A DNA stretch of 64,000 nt, taken from NCBI RefSeq assembly GCF_000226115.1, contig NC_016462.1, forward strand, positions 2,356,001 to 2,420,000. The letters run 5' to 3'. The position numbers and the translations under genes were made by a program. Numbering within the stretch: position 1 is the stretch's first letter; each line of letters opens with the position of its first letter. Positions 31,076-43,726 of the stretch are shown piece by piece. The DNA comes from Thermothielavioides terrestris NRRL 8126 (Eukaryota > Ascomycota > Sordariomycetes > Sordariales > Chaetomiaceae). The notes below the pieces were generated by a model, which did not search any database, had not been told where the DNA came from, and saw nothing but the letters and a program-made list of their open reading frames with translations.

Positions 31076-31783
31076 ATGACCAACTTTAGGATCAACATCG
31101 TCTCAGACAACGTCTGCCCCTGGGTACGGGCGCGCAGAGCGACATTCTAATGAACGCAGACCAGTCACGGGTAGTAGTTGAATGCTAATCAATCAAACAA
31201 CACCTTCACCATCCCACGGTCGCCGTCCTACCTGGACGAAACATCGCTGAAGCAGGACATCCCGCTCCTGGAGCGTTTCACGCAACGCTTCGGGGCCGAT
31301 TGGACCGCGGCATTACAGGAGCGGCTGCGCAACATGGGCGCGCAGGAGGGCATCGCGTTCAGTTCCGCCGGCAAGCTCAGCAACACGCGGGACTCGCACC
31401 GACTAATCCAGCTGAGCAAGATCAAGGGCAGCGAGGTGGCGGGGAGAACTGCGTCGTACTGGCGTTGTTCCAAGACTACTTTGAAGGCGCGGGCAACGTC
31501 ACCAGCCACGAGACGCTTATCCTTGTCGGCGACGAGGCCGGGCTTGACCGAGAGGAGGGAAAGCAGTGGCTGGCGTCGGGGAAGGGAGGGGTCGAAGTCG
31601 ATGCTGAGGTGCGGGAGGCAAAGGCGAAGGGGATTCGCAGCGTGCCTCACTTTACCATCCAGGGCAGGCAAGCACGAGGTCGACGGTGCGCAGGACTCTC
31701 AGGATTTCATGGAGGTGTTTGCCAAAGTCAAGGATAAGGAGCGCTGGGACTATTCGACCTCGGGACGTTACATAAGTAGCTGA
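31076..31783 (+). pseudogene. Decayed DSBA/FrnE-like thioredoxin-fold oxidoreductase
   Basis: The start MTNFRINIVSDNVCPW is that of the DSBA-like/FrnE family, but the active-site continuation (second Cys and the VGK-type helix) is missing. After TGG at 31121 the sequence goes to non-family sequence and resumes at NTFTIPRSPSYLDETSL. Homology continues through FGADWTAALQERL and GNTRDSHRLIQL-like sequence, but the frame shifts near 31439-31443 (EVA to ENCVVLALFQDYF). It shifts back near 31670 (HFTIQG to KHEVDGAQDSQDF) before the stop at 31781-31783. One deletion plus two compensating frameshifts indicate a pseudogene. Sequencing error cannot be excluded for the shifts, but not for the lost motif. 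Confidence 0.75.
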
Positions 31784-34700
31784 GTGAAGCCGTTTTGAAA
31801 TAGGTGGCTTAACCCATAGGTAGTACATTCTGATGAAACCCTAGATGTCACCCCAATCTTTCGTCCGGATGCTCGACGCGCGTCAACAATGCGCATAAGC
31901 TGCCTCGGTGGGACATTCCGGCGGCTGCATACTGTACGGAACGACACCAAATCAGGATGAACACCCCGGCTGGCATGAACGCCCGGGTCGCTGACTGATA
32001 ATGGATAATGCCCTTCCAGGATGCGGTGCAGCGCAAGCAGCAGGCTTGTCTGAGGTGGACCAAGGAATCGACCTGTGATGCATTGTGTCAAGTGACGGTC
32101 GCCGCAACGTGGTAACCAACCGTGTGATCCTGTCACTCAAACTCTGCAGCCGCATCGGATTGTAGTGCATATAAGGCATGCTAGCTTGTTACCGAGGTAG
32201 GTGGAAATATATGTACACAGTAGAGAAAAAGACGGAAATGAAAGGGCACAGAGAAAGGGAAAACAAGAGAGAACGGAGAAAGGAAAGAGAAAAAGAAAGA
32301 AATGTGCACTGTTGGAACCCAGCAACTACGACGTGCGCGGATACAGAGGTACCTTGGGACACCGAAGACAAACTGAGCTGGGCGCCTCCCGAGTTCCCGA
32401 CCGACAACTCGCATCTCAAGCTTCTCATCTGCTCTCGAGGGCGCTGATTGATGGCCAACTTCCATGTGAACGACCACAGTAACTTGCTCCTGCGACACTG
32501 TTGCTGTCCCCAGTTACGCTCCACTCACGTTAGTGCTGGGTGCGGAAGCTCCGGCAACGGTGCCGGACAGGGGCACAGCCTGCCCCTCTGGGACCAGGTT
32601 CGCTCAGGCCAGTCTAACCAACTTCGGTGGCGTGCAATTTCCCAGTCTCCCGGAACGACCACGATGACATGCAGAAATAGTCTCTTCGTTACCGCGGAGG
32701 AACTGGTTTTTTCTTGATGCCAAATTTCCGTTTGATGAAGATGGACTGATTGCAACGCTAACCTTCGAGAATACACAGTAGGTGGAGGGCGATGAGGTTA
32801 TGGGACGGAATCGTTGCCGGGGCGGTGCAATGTCGTTTCTTCCAGAAGCTCTCTCGCTTGGCACAGCGTTGCAACCATGTTGCTATCGATGGCATACCTT
32901 AAGTTACGGCATAACTACGGTACCTCGGTAGTACGCTGGATCAACGTAGGCGCGATGTGCTGGAATAATGCTGAGTTCAGGCTAAGGTGCTGGTGTAGTA
33001 CATATAAAAAGAACTTGTGGTTTCCGTGCCGTCAATCTTCAAGCGCCTCTGCCGACGCGCAGTCGAGATAGAGGCAACTCGCACCGGGCAGGCTCCAGGA
33101 ACAGGTAGGGAGGCATATGTAGTGTAAACAGGACCCTGTCCTTAGCAAGCAGCGCTCCACTCTGTGTGTCATACAGTTAGTGGCGAAGGTTTCCAGAACT
33201 CGCTCTTGGACACTGCCTGTTTCAGCCCCTCATCGCTTGAACGGCGTCTCGCGAGTCGAACATGTCCTACACAGTACACTACTCGCAGTAGTGTATGCTA
33301 ACGCCGGCCCGGTGCGGTGGATCAAATACAACCCAAGATGAAAAGCCCTAGTGTACGGAATACACGACACAGTAAACGTTCCACACTATTCCGTACAGTA
33401 TGTAAGGTAGTCAACAATTTACTGTGGGAAGCGAAGAGAGCTAGGAAGATATCGTGTGAACGCCGGAGTGAATCGTCCACCGGACTCCTCACTGCGAGGA
33501 GATACCGCAGTAGTGTACGGAAGTACCACAGTACACTACACTAGATTGCGGCCTCTTGGCTCCGCTCTCGCGTGGCTTCTGTTGCCGAAGCTCATTCCCG
33601 TCAACTTCGTTTGGAGGATCCATCGCACAACTTCGCGGCTCGCCGTCCGGTTACCCATGACACGACGGGGCTTGGCAGGTTGATGCTTTGGGAATAGAAA
33701 CCCATGTGAGCCCCCCTTTTTGGGTGGAGCTACACTCCAAACGAGGCATTAATAATGCCCCTCCCGCTTTTCCAATTGGGACGTTTGGGGCCTGCAGCCC
33801 GAGTCGAAGCTCTGATTCGAGAACCGTGACTCTCCAACGGTACCTAGCGCGCTGCTCTCCGCGTCATGCGACTGCAGTTTTGCTTGTGTCGCAGGACGAC
33901 GCGCTGGGGATTCCTCGACTGCAGCGCATGAAACAGGAGAGCGAGGGATCTTTGACGAGTCAAGTTGCCGCTCCATTGTTTTTCCTCTTTACTGTGGTAC
34001 TGTGGTGACTGGGCACCGTTGCGGGTTCCAAGGGTCTTTCATTTTCGAATGGATCTCATCTCTTTCTCACCCCACCCACTTCCTCCGCCCTCCAGCGTTT
34101 CGGCTGCCCCGAGCACCGTTGGAGCACCGTTGCAACCTGGAAAAGCAACGTTATCATTTCCTGTTTTGAGCGGCGTGGGGCTGGTCGAATGAGGCTGCGG
34201 TCGTGCCTCTTCGCTGCAAGTCCAGCCACTGGAAGCTGGAACCCACAGCACCGCCCGGTGATGCTGCGAATATCCCCCAGTGCCCTCCGCCACATCGACA
34301 ACTCTGCATGCGCGAGAACTGCGCCGTGGTTGCCGTCAGGATTGCTATTGGTGCCCTCTCGAAGAATGGGCTGGCCGGATTTTCCAGCCAAATAACACAC
34401 AGGATTGGCAATGGAGCTCTTGGCAACAACGAACAGCCGAATGGATTCTCCAACGGCCGGCCCGGATGCAGATCCAGCAGGCTGCCCACGAGGAGCATAC
34501 CAACCTGTAATCATCCCACAATGGACGGGAGACCGGGAGCTGGGCAACCGCGAGTTGGAAAATTGCAACGGGCCACATCGTTCGGTTTTGTTGACTTGAT
34601 GGCGACCCAGCCAGTGCGTCACATGAGGCATCGTTAAAAGAAGCCTCTGCAAATGTAATGTGAACGAGCTTTGTTGTGTTGATAGGCGTGTGGAAGCGTG

Positions 34701-36147
34701 CTGTGCATTTCTGGATGCCCGCCCAGGCACCCGACATTGTGATGGCTCCCCAAACTGCCCTGTGGTTGCCCATCACACTGGGCCACCAAAACAGCCGTGC
34801 ATGCGCCGCCAGTCTGCCTGCTGACCGGGGATCTGACGGAAAAACTCTCGCTTGACTCCAGGATTTGCACCCTGTACACTAGCGTAGGATAGTACTCCAA
34901 AAGCACAGGCAGTGTGATCTTTGAGCATCGAATTTGCTTTTTCAACCTCTTCAACCACCCCGGCCCGAGTTCAAATTGCGTCTCGAAAAGAGCAACGCTT
35001 CCCCGAGTCGCTAGCGAAATTGGCGCCCCTACCGTTTTTCACCCCGGTCGCAGCGATTCACGCCAAGGCTCCCCGTGAACGGACCCATCTTCCACGCAGA
35101 GCACCTTGGTGGGCTCCTCCTCCTTCACCCCAGCGCCGCGGCAGGTCCATCCATCGACGCTTGACCTCGCGACCGATGAGTGAGCTGGTTGTGTCTCTGG
35201 AATCGCTCAGTGGTTCCGCTCATTCATTTGATCCGCGTCGGTGCTCGTTTTTGATGCCGTTATTTGTCTTGCGACGAGAACAAGGCGAAGCACCGAGCCT
35301 TCGCTGAGGGACGACCGCCCCGGCCCAGCAGGTACCTCGAGAAACCCGCACTATCCGGCGCAGCGGGACGACCTGCAGCCCCAGGTCACGACCACGCGGC
35401 TGGCGCTGTTTCCCCTGCGCGTACGGAAGAACTACGCTCTTGTCGACGCTCTTTTCTTGTACGGTATCACCTCGCTCACTTCCGACACGGAGCGCTGCCC
35501 TGGCAAATTTCAACCTCGTGGATCTTTCCATTGCTTCGGTCCGCGCTAGCTGGCCCTCCCGGTTAGTTACACTCACGAAAGGGGTGCTCCATTTTCCCTG
35601 GCCCCGGCCGCCGTTCCACGCACCCACCCACAACGCGAGCAATCCTGGCCCTCGGCCCTGGGCTTCTCCCAAAATTGTCCGGAATACCCTGTCCCAAGCT
35701 CGTCGACCACCTCCTTTTCCCCTCGCGTGCAAATCATTTCATGTCGCTCTTTTCTGAGGAAACACTCGTCCACTCCTTTGCCCAACTCATCGACTCCTCC
35801 GTGTTGTCCAACTATATTCGCTCTTTGCCCCCTCACGAAGCTTTGATCGCTGGCTACCGATCTCGTCAACGGGCCTCCGACTTGTGTGGCCACTGCCAAC
35901 ACCCCCTCCGAACGCATCCGTTCTCGAAACACTCTCGCTTGGCCTGCCGCCTCAACGAGCGCCCGTTCTGAATGCTACGTTAACGGTCTCTGGGCTCTTT
36001 TGTGTGCGCGGGAGCGCGCTTTTTGGCATTACGCGCCCCTACACAGCGCGCAAGGGAACGCTCCTGTGCTGAGGCGCTGCACTGGTCCCATCGTTGCCTT
36101 GTGACCACCAACCCGACACCCCGCTTCGAATTCACCTCTTCGGCACC
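31784..36147. other. Long gene-poor region upstream of the IME2-like kinase
   Basis: About 4.4 kb. 31800-33240 has no recognisable coding sequence. 33275-33539 holds nested short inverted repeats. 34900-36147 is the CT-rich leader side of the kinase, with many short frames and no motif. It could hold a long 5' UTR, non-coding RNA or decayed transposon; none is demonstrable from sequence alone. Confidence 0.4.
33275..33539. repeat. Cluster of inverted repeats built on TAGTGTAC
   Basis: Three hairpins share a common word. TACACTACT/AGTAGTGTA lies at 33275-33295 (3-nt loop). TAGTGTACGGAAT pairs, 12 of 13, with sequence at 33388-33400. GTAGTGTAC/GTACACTAC lies at 33510-33539 (12-nt loop). Confidence 0.75.
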
Positions 36148-38574
36148 ATGACAGTAGCGCACGACTTGACCCGCCGGAGGTCCGCACAGGCCATCAGCGG
36201 GCTGGCCCTCGAGGACCGGTTCGAGGTGTTGAAGGAGATTGGCGACGGGAGCTTCGGCAGCGTGGTGCTCGCTCGGGTGCGGAGTGCCGGCGCCAATGTC
36301 GCTCGCCGTGGCACGGTGGTACGTCGTTGTACGCCCCAAGCTGAACGTTGAGATACAAATAGACTGACCGGACGCTTCCAGGTCGCTATCAAGACAATGA
36401 AGAAGACCTTCGACTCGTTCTCGGCTTGCCTGGAATTGAGGGAAGTTGTCTTCCTCCGGACATTACCGGCCCATGCTCACCTCGTGCCGGCGCTCGACAT
36501 CTTCCTCGACCCTTTCAGCAAGAAGCTTCACATCTGCATGGAGTACATGGAAGGAAATCTGTATCAACTAATGAAGGCGCGGGATCACAAGTGCCTTGAC
36601 AATGCCAGTGTCAAGAGCATCCTCTTCCAGATCATGCAAGGCCTCGAACACATCCACGCCCACAACTTCTTCCACCGCGATATTAAGCCCGAGAACATCC
36701 TCGTCTCGACATCATCCCATTCCGACTACAGCAACTCGTTCAGGCGGTACTCGGCATTGGTCACTCCGCCCTCAACGCCACCCACATACACCGTCAAGAT
36801 CGCCGACTTCGGCCTGGCGCGAGAGACGCATTCGAAACTTCCATACACGACCTATGTATCGACACGGTGGTATCGTGCGCCAGAGGTACTCCTGAGGGCT
36901 GGCGAGTACTCTTCACCGGTCGACATCTGGGCGGTCGGCGCCATGGCTGTCGAGGTCGCCACGTTGAAGCCTCTGTTCCCCGGCGGAAATGAGGTCGACC
37001 AGGTGTGGCGGGTCTGCGAGATTATGGGAAGCCCTGGATTCTGGACCAGCAAGGCCGGCGAGCCAGTCGGTGGTGGAGAATGGAGGGAAGGGACCCGCCT
37101 CGCTGGCAAACTCGGATTCTCGTTCCCCAAGATGGCGCCGCACTCGATGGATACGATTCTGCCTGCTCCGCAATGGCCTGCGTCGCTCGCTCGCTTCGTC
37201 ACTTGGTGCCTCATGTGGGACCCCAAGAACCGGCCGACATCAACACAGGCGCTTGCGCACGAGTACTTCGCCGACGCTGTCGACCCACTGCGGCCGAAAT
37301 CATCGGCCTCCAAGATCCTGGGCCGAAAGCAATCCGACGTTGGCCGGGGGAAGGAGTCTGCTACCCCCACACCGACCTCATCAAAGCCATCGTGGTTCAG
37401 AAAGTCCCTGATTGGACGGTCGGAGAGCGTCGAGGTTATCGCTGTTGCACCGCAGCCCGTCGCCGCCAAGGAAAACGTTGCTCCCCGTCCCGCGCCAGTT
37501 ATCCCGTCTGACGCTCCGGCACCGAAGCCGCGAGCGACCGCCGCGAAGCGGGCTACCTGGAACAACGGGCCATCAAATGGCGCGCCCATGCCAATTCTTC
37601 CCACTATTCGCCCCATCTCCCCGCTCTCCGACGCTGTTACTGTTCAAGGGAACAGCAGAACGCCGTCGCACCACGATGTTTATGCCCACGGTGGCTCCAG
37701 GGTTCCTCCGGTCGAGGAGAAGGGCTCGAAGAAGATCGGGCGGCAACTGTCAGTGAACTCGAGTACGAATCACTACACCGAGCTGCACAGGCAGCAAGCA
37801 GAGCGGGCGCTCAACGGCAATTCGGGCCTCGCCTCGCCGACGAGCGTCAAGGAGAGCTTCTTTTCTCACCTACGCAAGCGGGCAAGGAGATTTTCTGGGA
37901 GGCACCAGACACCCATCTCACCGAGCTACGATGACCTCGAGGCCCAAGCCGGTTGCGGGCCGTGGGGGAGTAACAGGTCCTCCATGGTCATTGACAGCCA
38001 GCCGCCTGTGCCGGTCCCAAAGGATATGTACGATTCACTGGACAAGAAACTGCGTGACGCGCCGCAGGTGTCCGAGGTCCCGCCCGCGCCACCAGCTCAC
38101 CATGTGACGCCGAGCAGCCAGCTGAAGCGCCACCACTCGCTCCCGCATCATGAACCTCGCTCGATCGACAACCTGATGCTGGCTGCTCGTGGCTCGGGCC
38201 CCGCGTCAGGCCGGACACGGAGGGCACAGGCGGCCCAGGGCGTCAACCAATACGATGCCCCCGATGAGGAGGACGAGCTGCTGGATGAGGTCCTGATCTC
38301 GACCCACCGCGCCATGAAGCGCCTCGAGAAGGAGGAGCAGCCGCTGAGGCAAGCAGCCAGCAACATGGGGCTGGCCAACCCGTACCCGACGCCGTCCCCG
38401 TCTGCGGGCGGCAACGTGATGCTCTTTGGCGATGGGAAGGAGGCTGTGACGCCGAAGCCGCTGAACTTGAACAAAAAGACGGAGGAGTACAAGTGGCCTA
38501 CACCTCCATACGACGAGGGCGACTGGGCCGCGTCGGCATCGGCGAGCATCTGGGCGGCAGGCAACCGCTTCTAA
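36148..38574 (+). CDS. IME2: IME2/Crk1-type Ser/Thr protein kinase (RCK/MAK family)
   Basis: Exons 36148-36318 and 36382-38574 give 787 aa. The 63-nt intron (gtacgt, actgac, ttccag) separates RRGTV from VAIKTMKK. Kinase motifs are intact: IGDGSFGSV, VAIK, HRDIKPENI, DFGLARE, the MAPK-like TTY activation motif in LPYTTYVSTRWYRAPE, and PVDIWAVGAM. These define the IME2/MAK/RCK group. Family members promote meiosis in yeast, and in filamentous fungi affect sexual development, mating and dimorphism. The C-terminal ~430 residues are disordered S/P/K-rich sequence with an RKSLIGRSES stretch and a conserved-looking EEYKWPTPPYDEGDWA end. IME2 is used as a family name; orthology should be checked against other RCK members. 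Confidence 0.9.
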
Positions 38575-41538
38575 ACACGCACTCGGCTCGGCGGCGGACT
38601 TGTCCTACCGCGATCCTTCATCCTTCTCTCTCGCTCGTCTTCTTTCTCACACACAAAAGTCTTGTTCCTGGCTCGGGCTCATGGGACGGTGTTGGGGCCT
38701 GTTCTCGCTTTTTCTGGGTGGCATCATCATACACTATCGGTCGCATCGCTCATTGTTCGGTTATCTTGAATCGGTTCTTGGTTTCTTGGAGGTGTCTGTC
38801 GGAAAACACACGCGTTTCTACCCTTCTTCCCTTCTTTTTTTTGTTGCTCTTCGCTCCTCCACACACACCGCGCTTCTGGACGTGGCAATCTTCATTTTAT
38901 TGCTTATTCTCTTCTCTTCAGAGATCGCGAATACCCCTGGGGATGGATTTTGTGGCATAACACCTTCTTGTTCGAAAGTACAGATTCTAATCATCTTGTT
39001 CATTGTGTTATCTCATCAAACTTCTATCTCTTGCTCAATCTGCCATCAGATACAATACCCCCCTTATATATAGATTGGAAGGACCGGCTGGATGGGTCGT
39101 CTTGGTCCTCTCCTGCTCCGCCCCAGGCCGCAGGGCACAGACCACTGTTGGAGCGAAGTCACGGTGCGGAGAAGGATTGGTGTCCGCAGAGAGTATTTTT
39201 CCTTTTGTCATTGACCACACCACACTCAGACACATACATATCTTTCCTTCTCATCAGGTGAATTTTGATGGGCTGGAGGAAACGGCGGGATTGGGGAGGA
39301 GGAGGCTCGATTGATATTGTTGTCGTCCTACTACTTAGTTCATTTACTTCGCGACAAAGCACCAACACTGCACATCTTAGCCTTACATACCATACCATTA
39401 TGCGTCCTCGCGTTTCCCTGCTCACCTCTAATTCTCCCTTTCCAGTTACTTGATCTTGTGAAGGGACAACTCGGTCGGAGACATCGCTGTTCCAATTGGT
39501 ATCGCCTTGCTGCCTTCTCTCGGTAATTACGTCTGGTGTATGTGTACATTCAGCGTGTGGCTGGGCCGCTGTGTCTCAGAGATCAGATACGTTCGCCAAG
39601 GCTCTGCCGACTTCACCAGCGTGAGCCGGTCTTCTTTCCCATGCATAGTGTCCTGTACATCGACAGATAACTGCAGGCAGGGCCTCGATTGTTCTCGTCA
39701 ACCCCCTATCTTCGTGGAGGCCGTGCCAACGGAGAACCACCCGTTTTCTTGACACGGCAGTCCGGTTTGCTCTGTCTTATGCCTCCTGTTCCCCTGCAGA
39801 TTCCGTAATGCTGACGCTCGAAGATCGGGTCTCACTTTGGGGCGTCACGCCTGCCGGATCTGGGGTAGATCTGTTTGCTAGTGTATGTACCCATGCCGCA
39901 TGCACACACTGATTGTGCGAGTGAAGATCAGGCCGCTGCACGGCGTGTGCGCTGGCTACACTCCAGTTGCCCGGTTCCCGTCACCTGCCTACCTAGTTAA
40001 TCGCTGGATACAAGATCACAGTGCACAACGCTAGTTGGTGCGAGTACGGAGTGGGGGATCTGCGACACGAGCCATCCACTGTGTGTGTTGTTTGCTTGGG
40101 CATTTTTGGAGGATACAGAGGGGTTCGTTGATCGGCTGCCCCTCGCGCACGAGGGGCGCGAGGGGCGCGGTGGTCATGGTGGGCTTGCTTGCTTTTTGGG
40201 CGCGAAGTTGAACTGGAAGAGGGAAGCCACCCCCATTCTTCAGCTTTGCTTGTGGTGGTCGTGGGTTATGCTGCCAGATTGGTGGTGGCTGCCGTTGCTT
40301 TTGCAGGCGACTGACAGTCCGCATATCCCGTCCCTCAAGGTACACACCTGAAGTTTGGATACCCTCGAGCCATCCTCTCATTTACGTCTACGGTGTTGTT
40401 AACCTTTTCCTGCGTCGTCTCGTGCCTTCCTCAGTGGGCGGCCTGACGTGATTTGGAACCTGCTGCTGGGCTTCCCTTTTGGGGGGTCGCTGCCTGGGAG
40501 GACCTGGATTTCGGGGCTTACACGCGTCATCATGCATCGCGTGCCTGGCGTCCACCGTGTCGGGTGGGAAGGTGCGATGACAAGAATGAGCCCGTTGACT
40601 CATTGAACGCGTTACGCACTCGCAGATTCGCACCTCGCAGATCGCCTTTTGTGGCGTGGGAAGTCCGTCTCGGGGGAGAACCGAAATCCATCAAAGTCGT
40701 CGGCAGCGCGGCCTTGCGTGAACGGTCTGGTTCACGTGATCGTGCCAGACTTGCGAGTGGACACTACGCGAGGTTCGAACAGCGAGCTCCACTGAAGCTC
40801 GAGTTCATTGGCCTCGCCAAGCCAGGCACGGCGAGCTGACCCCTGAGACTCCAGGCAGTCCAGAACGCGAGGGTGGATGGCCCCAGGTCACCCCGCCTGC
40901 GGTCACCCCGCCTGCGCAGCTGTCGTTGCAGAACAGCGCACACACCACCTCAACCCACCACAGGCAGCAGCATTCAGGAGGCCAGGAATCGACGACGAAC
41001 CCCGCCATCCACTCCCTGAGGGACTCCGCGTGCATTGCGGGCCTCTCTCGCAGTTTGCGTAACAGCGCTTGATCCCGCCAGTGTACGTCATTTTTCGGCC
41101 GGCTGCGCGGTCCTCGGCTCGCTCCACCGAGACCGAGGGCCAGCCCCGCCAACCTTCCCCAGATCCAGCCCGCGGCCGATCGGGCAGGCGTCGCGTGGCA
41201 GGGCCGCCGCCTTGCGCCTCGCTGCACGCGGGCCGCTGACCTGGGCGAGGAGTCGGGACGCACTTGTTGACATTCGTTACATCGCTACTTTTTCTTCTGG
41301 TCTCTATTTTATTTCGGTGCAGTTACGAGACGGTTGCTGTGCCCGTCTCCTTGTCCCCCGAACCGTCGAGTGTGGAGATTGTGTATGGGCTGTGTGTGAG
41401 ACGAGACCGGCGGCAAGCCGTCCCGCTCGTTTCTGACGCGGCTATTGCTTCCATCTGTTTTGCCTCGCCGTCCAATTGTTCATGCCATGAAATTGTCTTG
41501 TCGTACTGTGAGGGGAAGCAGGTCCAACCGCCGTCACG
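38575..41538. other. Intergenic
   Basis: About 3 kb between the kinase and the Hsp70-like gene. It starts with a CT/T-rich stretch likely to be the kinase's 3' UTR. A 15-bp tandem duplication (GGTCACCCCGCCTGC x2) lies at 40886-40915. No gene recognised. Confidence 0.4.
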
Positions 41539-43726
41539 ATGAGCATCTCGCTGCCGTTGCACCCGTCCCCAAGCCGGCGGAACCGGGGCAGCAGGAACTA
41601 CTTCACAAACAACCAGACCACCTCGCCGTCGGCTGCTGAGGCTATCAATGGACCCGTGAGAGAGCCGGCGAGGGACCCACCCCCGATCAACGACCGGCTG
41701 ATTGTCGGCGTTGATTTTGGGACCACCTTCTCTGGGTGAGCTTTTCTCTGCTTGGTCCGCTTAGACTGTCTCAGGGGCCGCTCTGACTAACATCGACTAG
41801 TGTTGCTGCCGTTTACACCGGGACGCCGGACGACATTGAGATCATAAAAACATGGCCTGGCGGCAACGGCATCACCTCGGACAAGGTGCCTACCGAGATC
41901 TCCTACGACTTACCTGCCGGGGCGGCGCCCGGCACTGCGCCTACCGTAAAATGGGGCTTCCAGTTCAAGCCCGAGGAGCCCCGGCTCCGGTGCATCAAGT
42001 TGTTCCTTGACCGCTCACAAAAGCTGCCCTTCTATGTCAGCCCCTTGGAGACGGCCGCCCAGCTCAGGCGGTACAACAAGACTGTCGTTGACGCCGTGAG
42101 CGACTACCTGACCCAGATATACAAGCACACCATGGACACGCTCACCCGACGCTACGGCGAGTCGTTCATGGCGTCCACCAAGGTCGATTTTGTCCTGACG
42201 TGCCCGGCCGTGTGGTCCGACGCGGCCAAGAACACAACCCTTCAGGCCGCCGAGAGAGCAGGCATGGGTGCGCAGTCTCAGATTCAAATGATCAGCGAGC
42301 CGGAAGCGGCCGCTGTCTACACCCTAAAGGCGATACAGCCCAATAATCTGAAAGTGGGAGACAACTTCATCGTCTGCGATGGTGGCGGCGGCACCGTTGA
42401 GTAAGTTGAACTCCAGATGGATCACAGCTGCCAGGGATACCATGCTGACGTATAACGACAGCCTTATTGCTTATAAAATCGTCTCCCTCAGGCCAATCCG
42501 CGTGGAGGAGTCTGCTGTCGGAACCGGTGGTCTCTGTGGGAGCGCTTTCCTCAACTACAGGTTTGAGGAACACGTGAAGAACCGGCTGGGCCAGAGCCGG
42601 TTTGACGAGATGAAGGCGAAAAAGGCCAAATCCTGGCAGATGGGCCTTCGCTACTTTGAGGAGTTTGTGAAGCGCAATTTCAATGAGGATGAGCACCAGG
42701 AAGTAAACATTCCGTGAGTTGTCCCCCAAAGTGGCGGACATTCCTGCAAGCATCAGCTGACAGGCTCATCAGATTTCCCGGCCTCCCTGACGACGAAAAG
42801 GCTGGACTCGACTCGGGATTCCTTGTCATGACGGCAGAGCAGATCAAAGAAATCTTCGATCCAGTCGTGAGGGAGGTCTGCGACCTTGTCCAGGGGCAGG
42901 TGGACACCCTGCGGGCCAAGGGTGGTGTTGTCTCGGGCATCATCCTCGTTGGCGGCTTCGGCCAGAGCGACTATCTCTACCGAACACTAAAAGCGCACTT
43001 CACCAGCGGCGCGCCGCCCCCGTATAGCAAGACGCCGACGCAAGCGAATATGGACCTCTGGGAAAAGCCGTCTATCGAAGTCATGCAGCCCGTCTATGCA
43101 TGGACCGCCGTGGTGCGGGGCGCCGTCCTCCGCGGCCTCGAGGGCAACATGGTGATCTCTCGGAAGGCGCGGATGCACTACGGCACGTCGTACGCGACCG
43201 TCTACGACGAGACGAAGCACTCGGTCAGCGAGCGGTACTGGTCGCCCCTGTGGGAGCGCTGGATGGTCTCGGACCGCATGCAGTGGCACATTGCTAAGGC
43301 AAGTTCCCCCCTTCTCTTTTGCCCCCTACCCCCCCTAGTAAAAACGCCCTTACGCACTCAACGACGCGCTAATGAGCACACACTCCCAACCAGGGCCAAG
43401 CCATATCCCCCCTCCAGCCCATCGCCTTCCACTACACGCGCAACTTCCGCCCTGGCCAGTCGCTCGTCGTGACCGACGACCTGATCGCCTGCGAGGCCGA
43501 CGAGCCTCCCGCAGCCTACACCCGCGACCTCATCCACGTGTGCACGCTGACGACCGACCTCAGCGCCGTGCCACGCACCCTGTTCCAGCGCCTCACCACC
43601 ACGCGCGGCGTCGAGTTCGACAACCTGGACTTCACGCTCGAGATGATCGTCGACAGCGCCGGGCTCGGGTTCGAGCTGAAGGTGGACGGCGTGAGGTACG
43701 GGAGGGTGGATGCCGAGTTTCATTGA
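41539..43726 (+). CDS. Hsp70-like (HSPA12-type) ATPase-domain protein
   Basis: Exons 41539-41735, 41801-42400, 42462-42713, 42773-43298 and 43394-43726 give 635 aa. The first three introns have textbook donors and ctaac/ctgac branch sites. The fourth is GC-AG (AAG|gcaagt). Actin-fold ATPase motifs are present: phosphate 1 IVGVDFGTTFSG, phosphate 2 FIVCDGGGGTVDLIAY, connecting region ISEPEAAAVYTL, and adenosine motif GIILVGGFGQSDYL. There is no canonical Hsp70 substrate-binding domain or EEVD tail. The C-terminus is instead about 170 residues with ARMHYGTSYATVYDE and RMQWHIAKGQAI. These HSPA12-like proteins are expanded in filamentous fungi with unknown clients. The N-terminal ~50 residues are disordered. 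Confidence 0.9.
43299..43393 (+). other. GC-AG intron in the Hsp70-like gene
   Basis: AAG|gcaagt is the consensus form of a GC donor, and the acceptor is ccaaccag. The join gives WHIAKGQAISPLQ in frame. Without removal the frame runs into unrelated C-rich sequence. Confidence 0.8.

Noticed and set aside
34836..34905. GGATTTGCACC, tRNA-like T-arm on the minus strand
   Set aside because: No complementary stem or anticodon arm follows.
40770..40800. GGTTCGAAC-like box suggesting a tRNA
   Set aside because: No A box, acceptor stem or terminator could be fitted around it.
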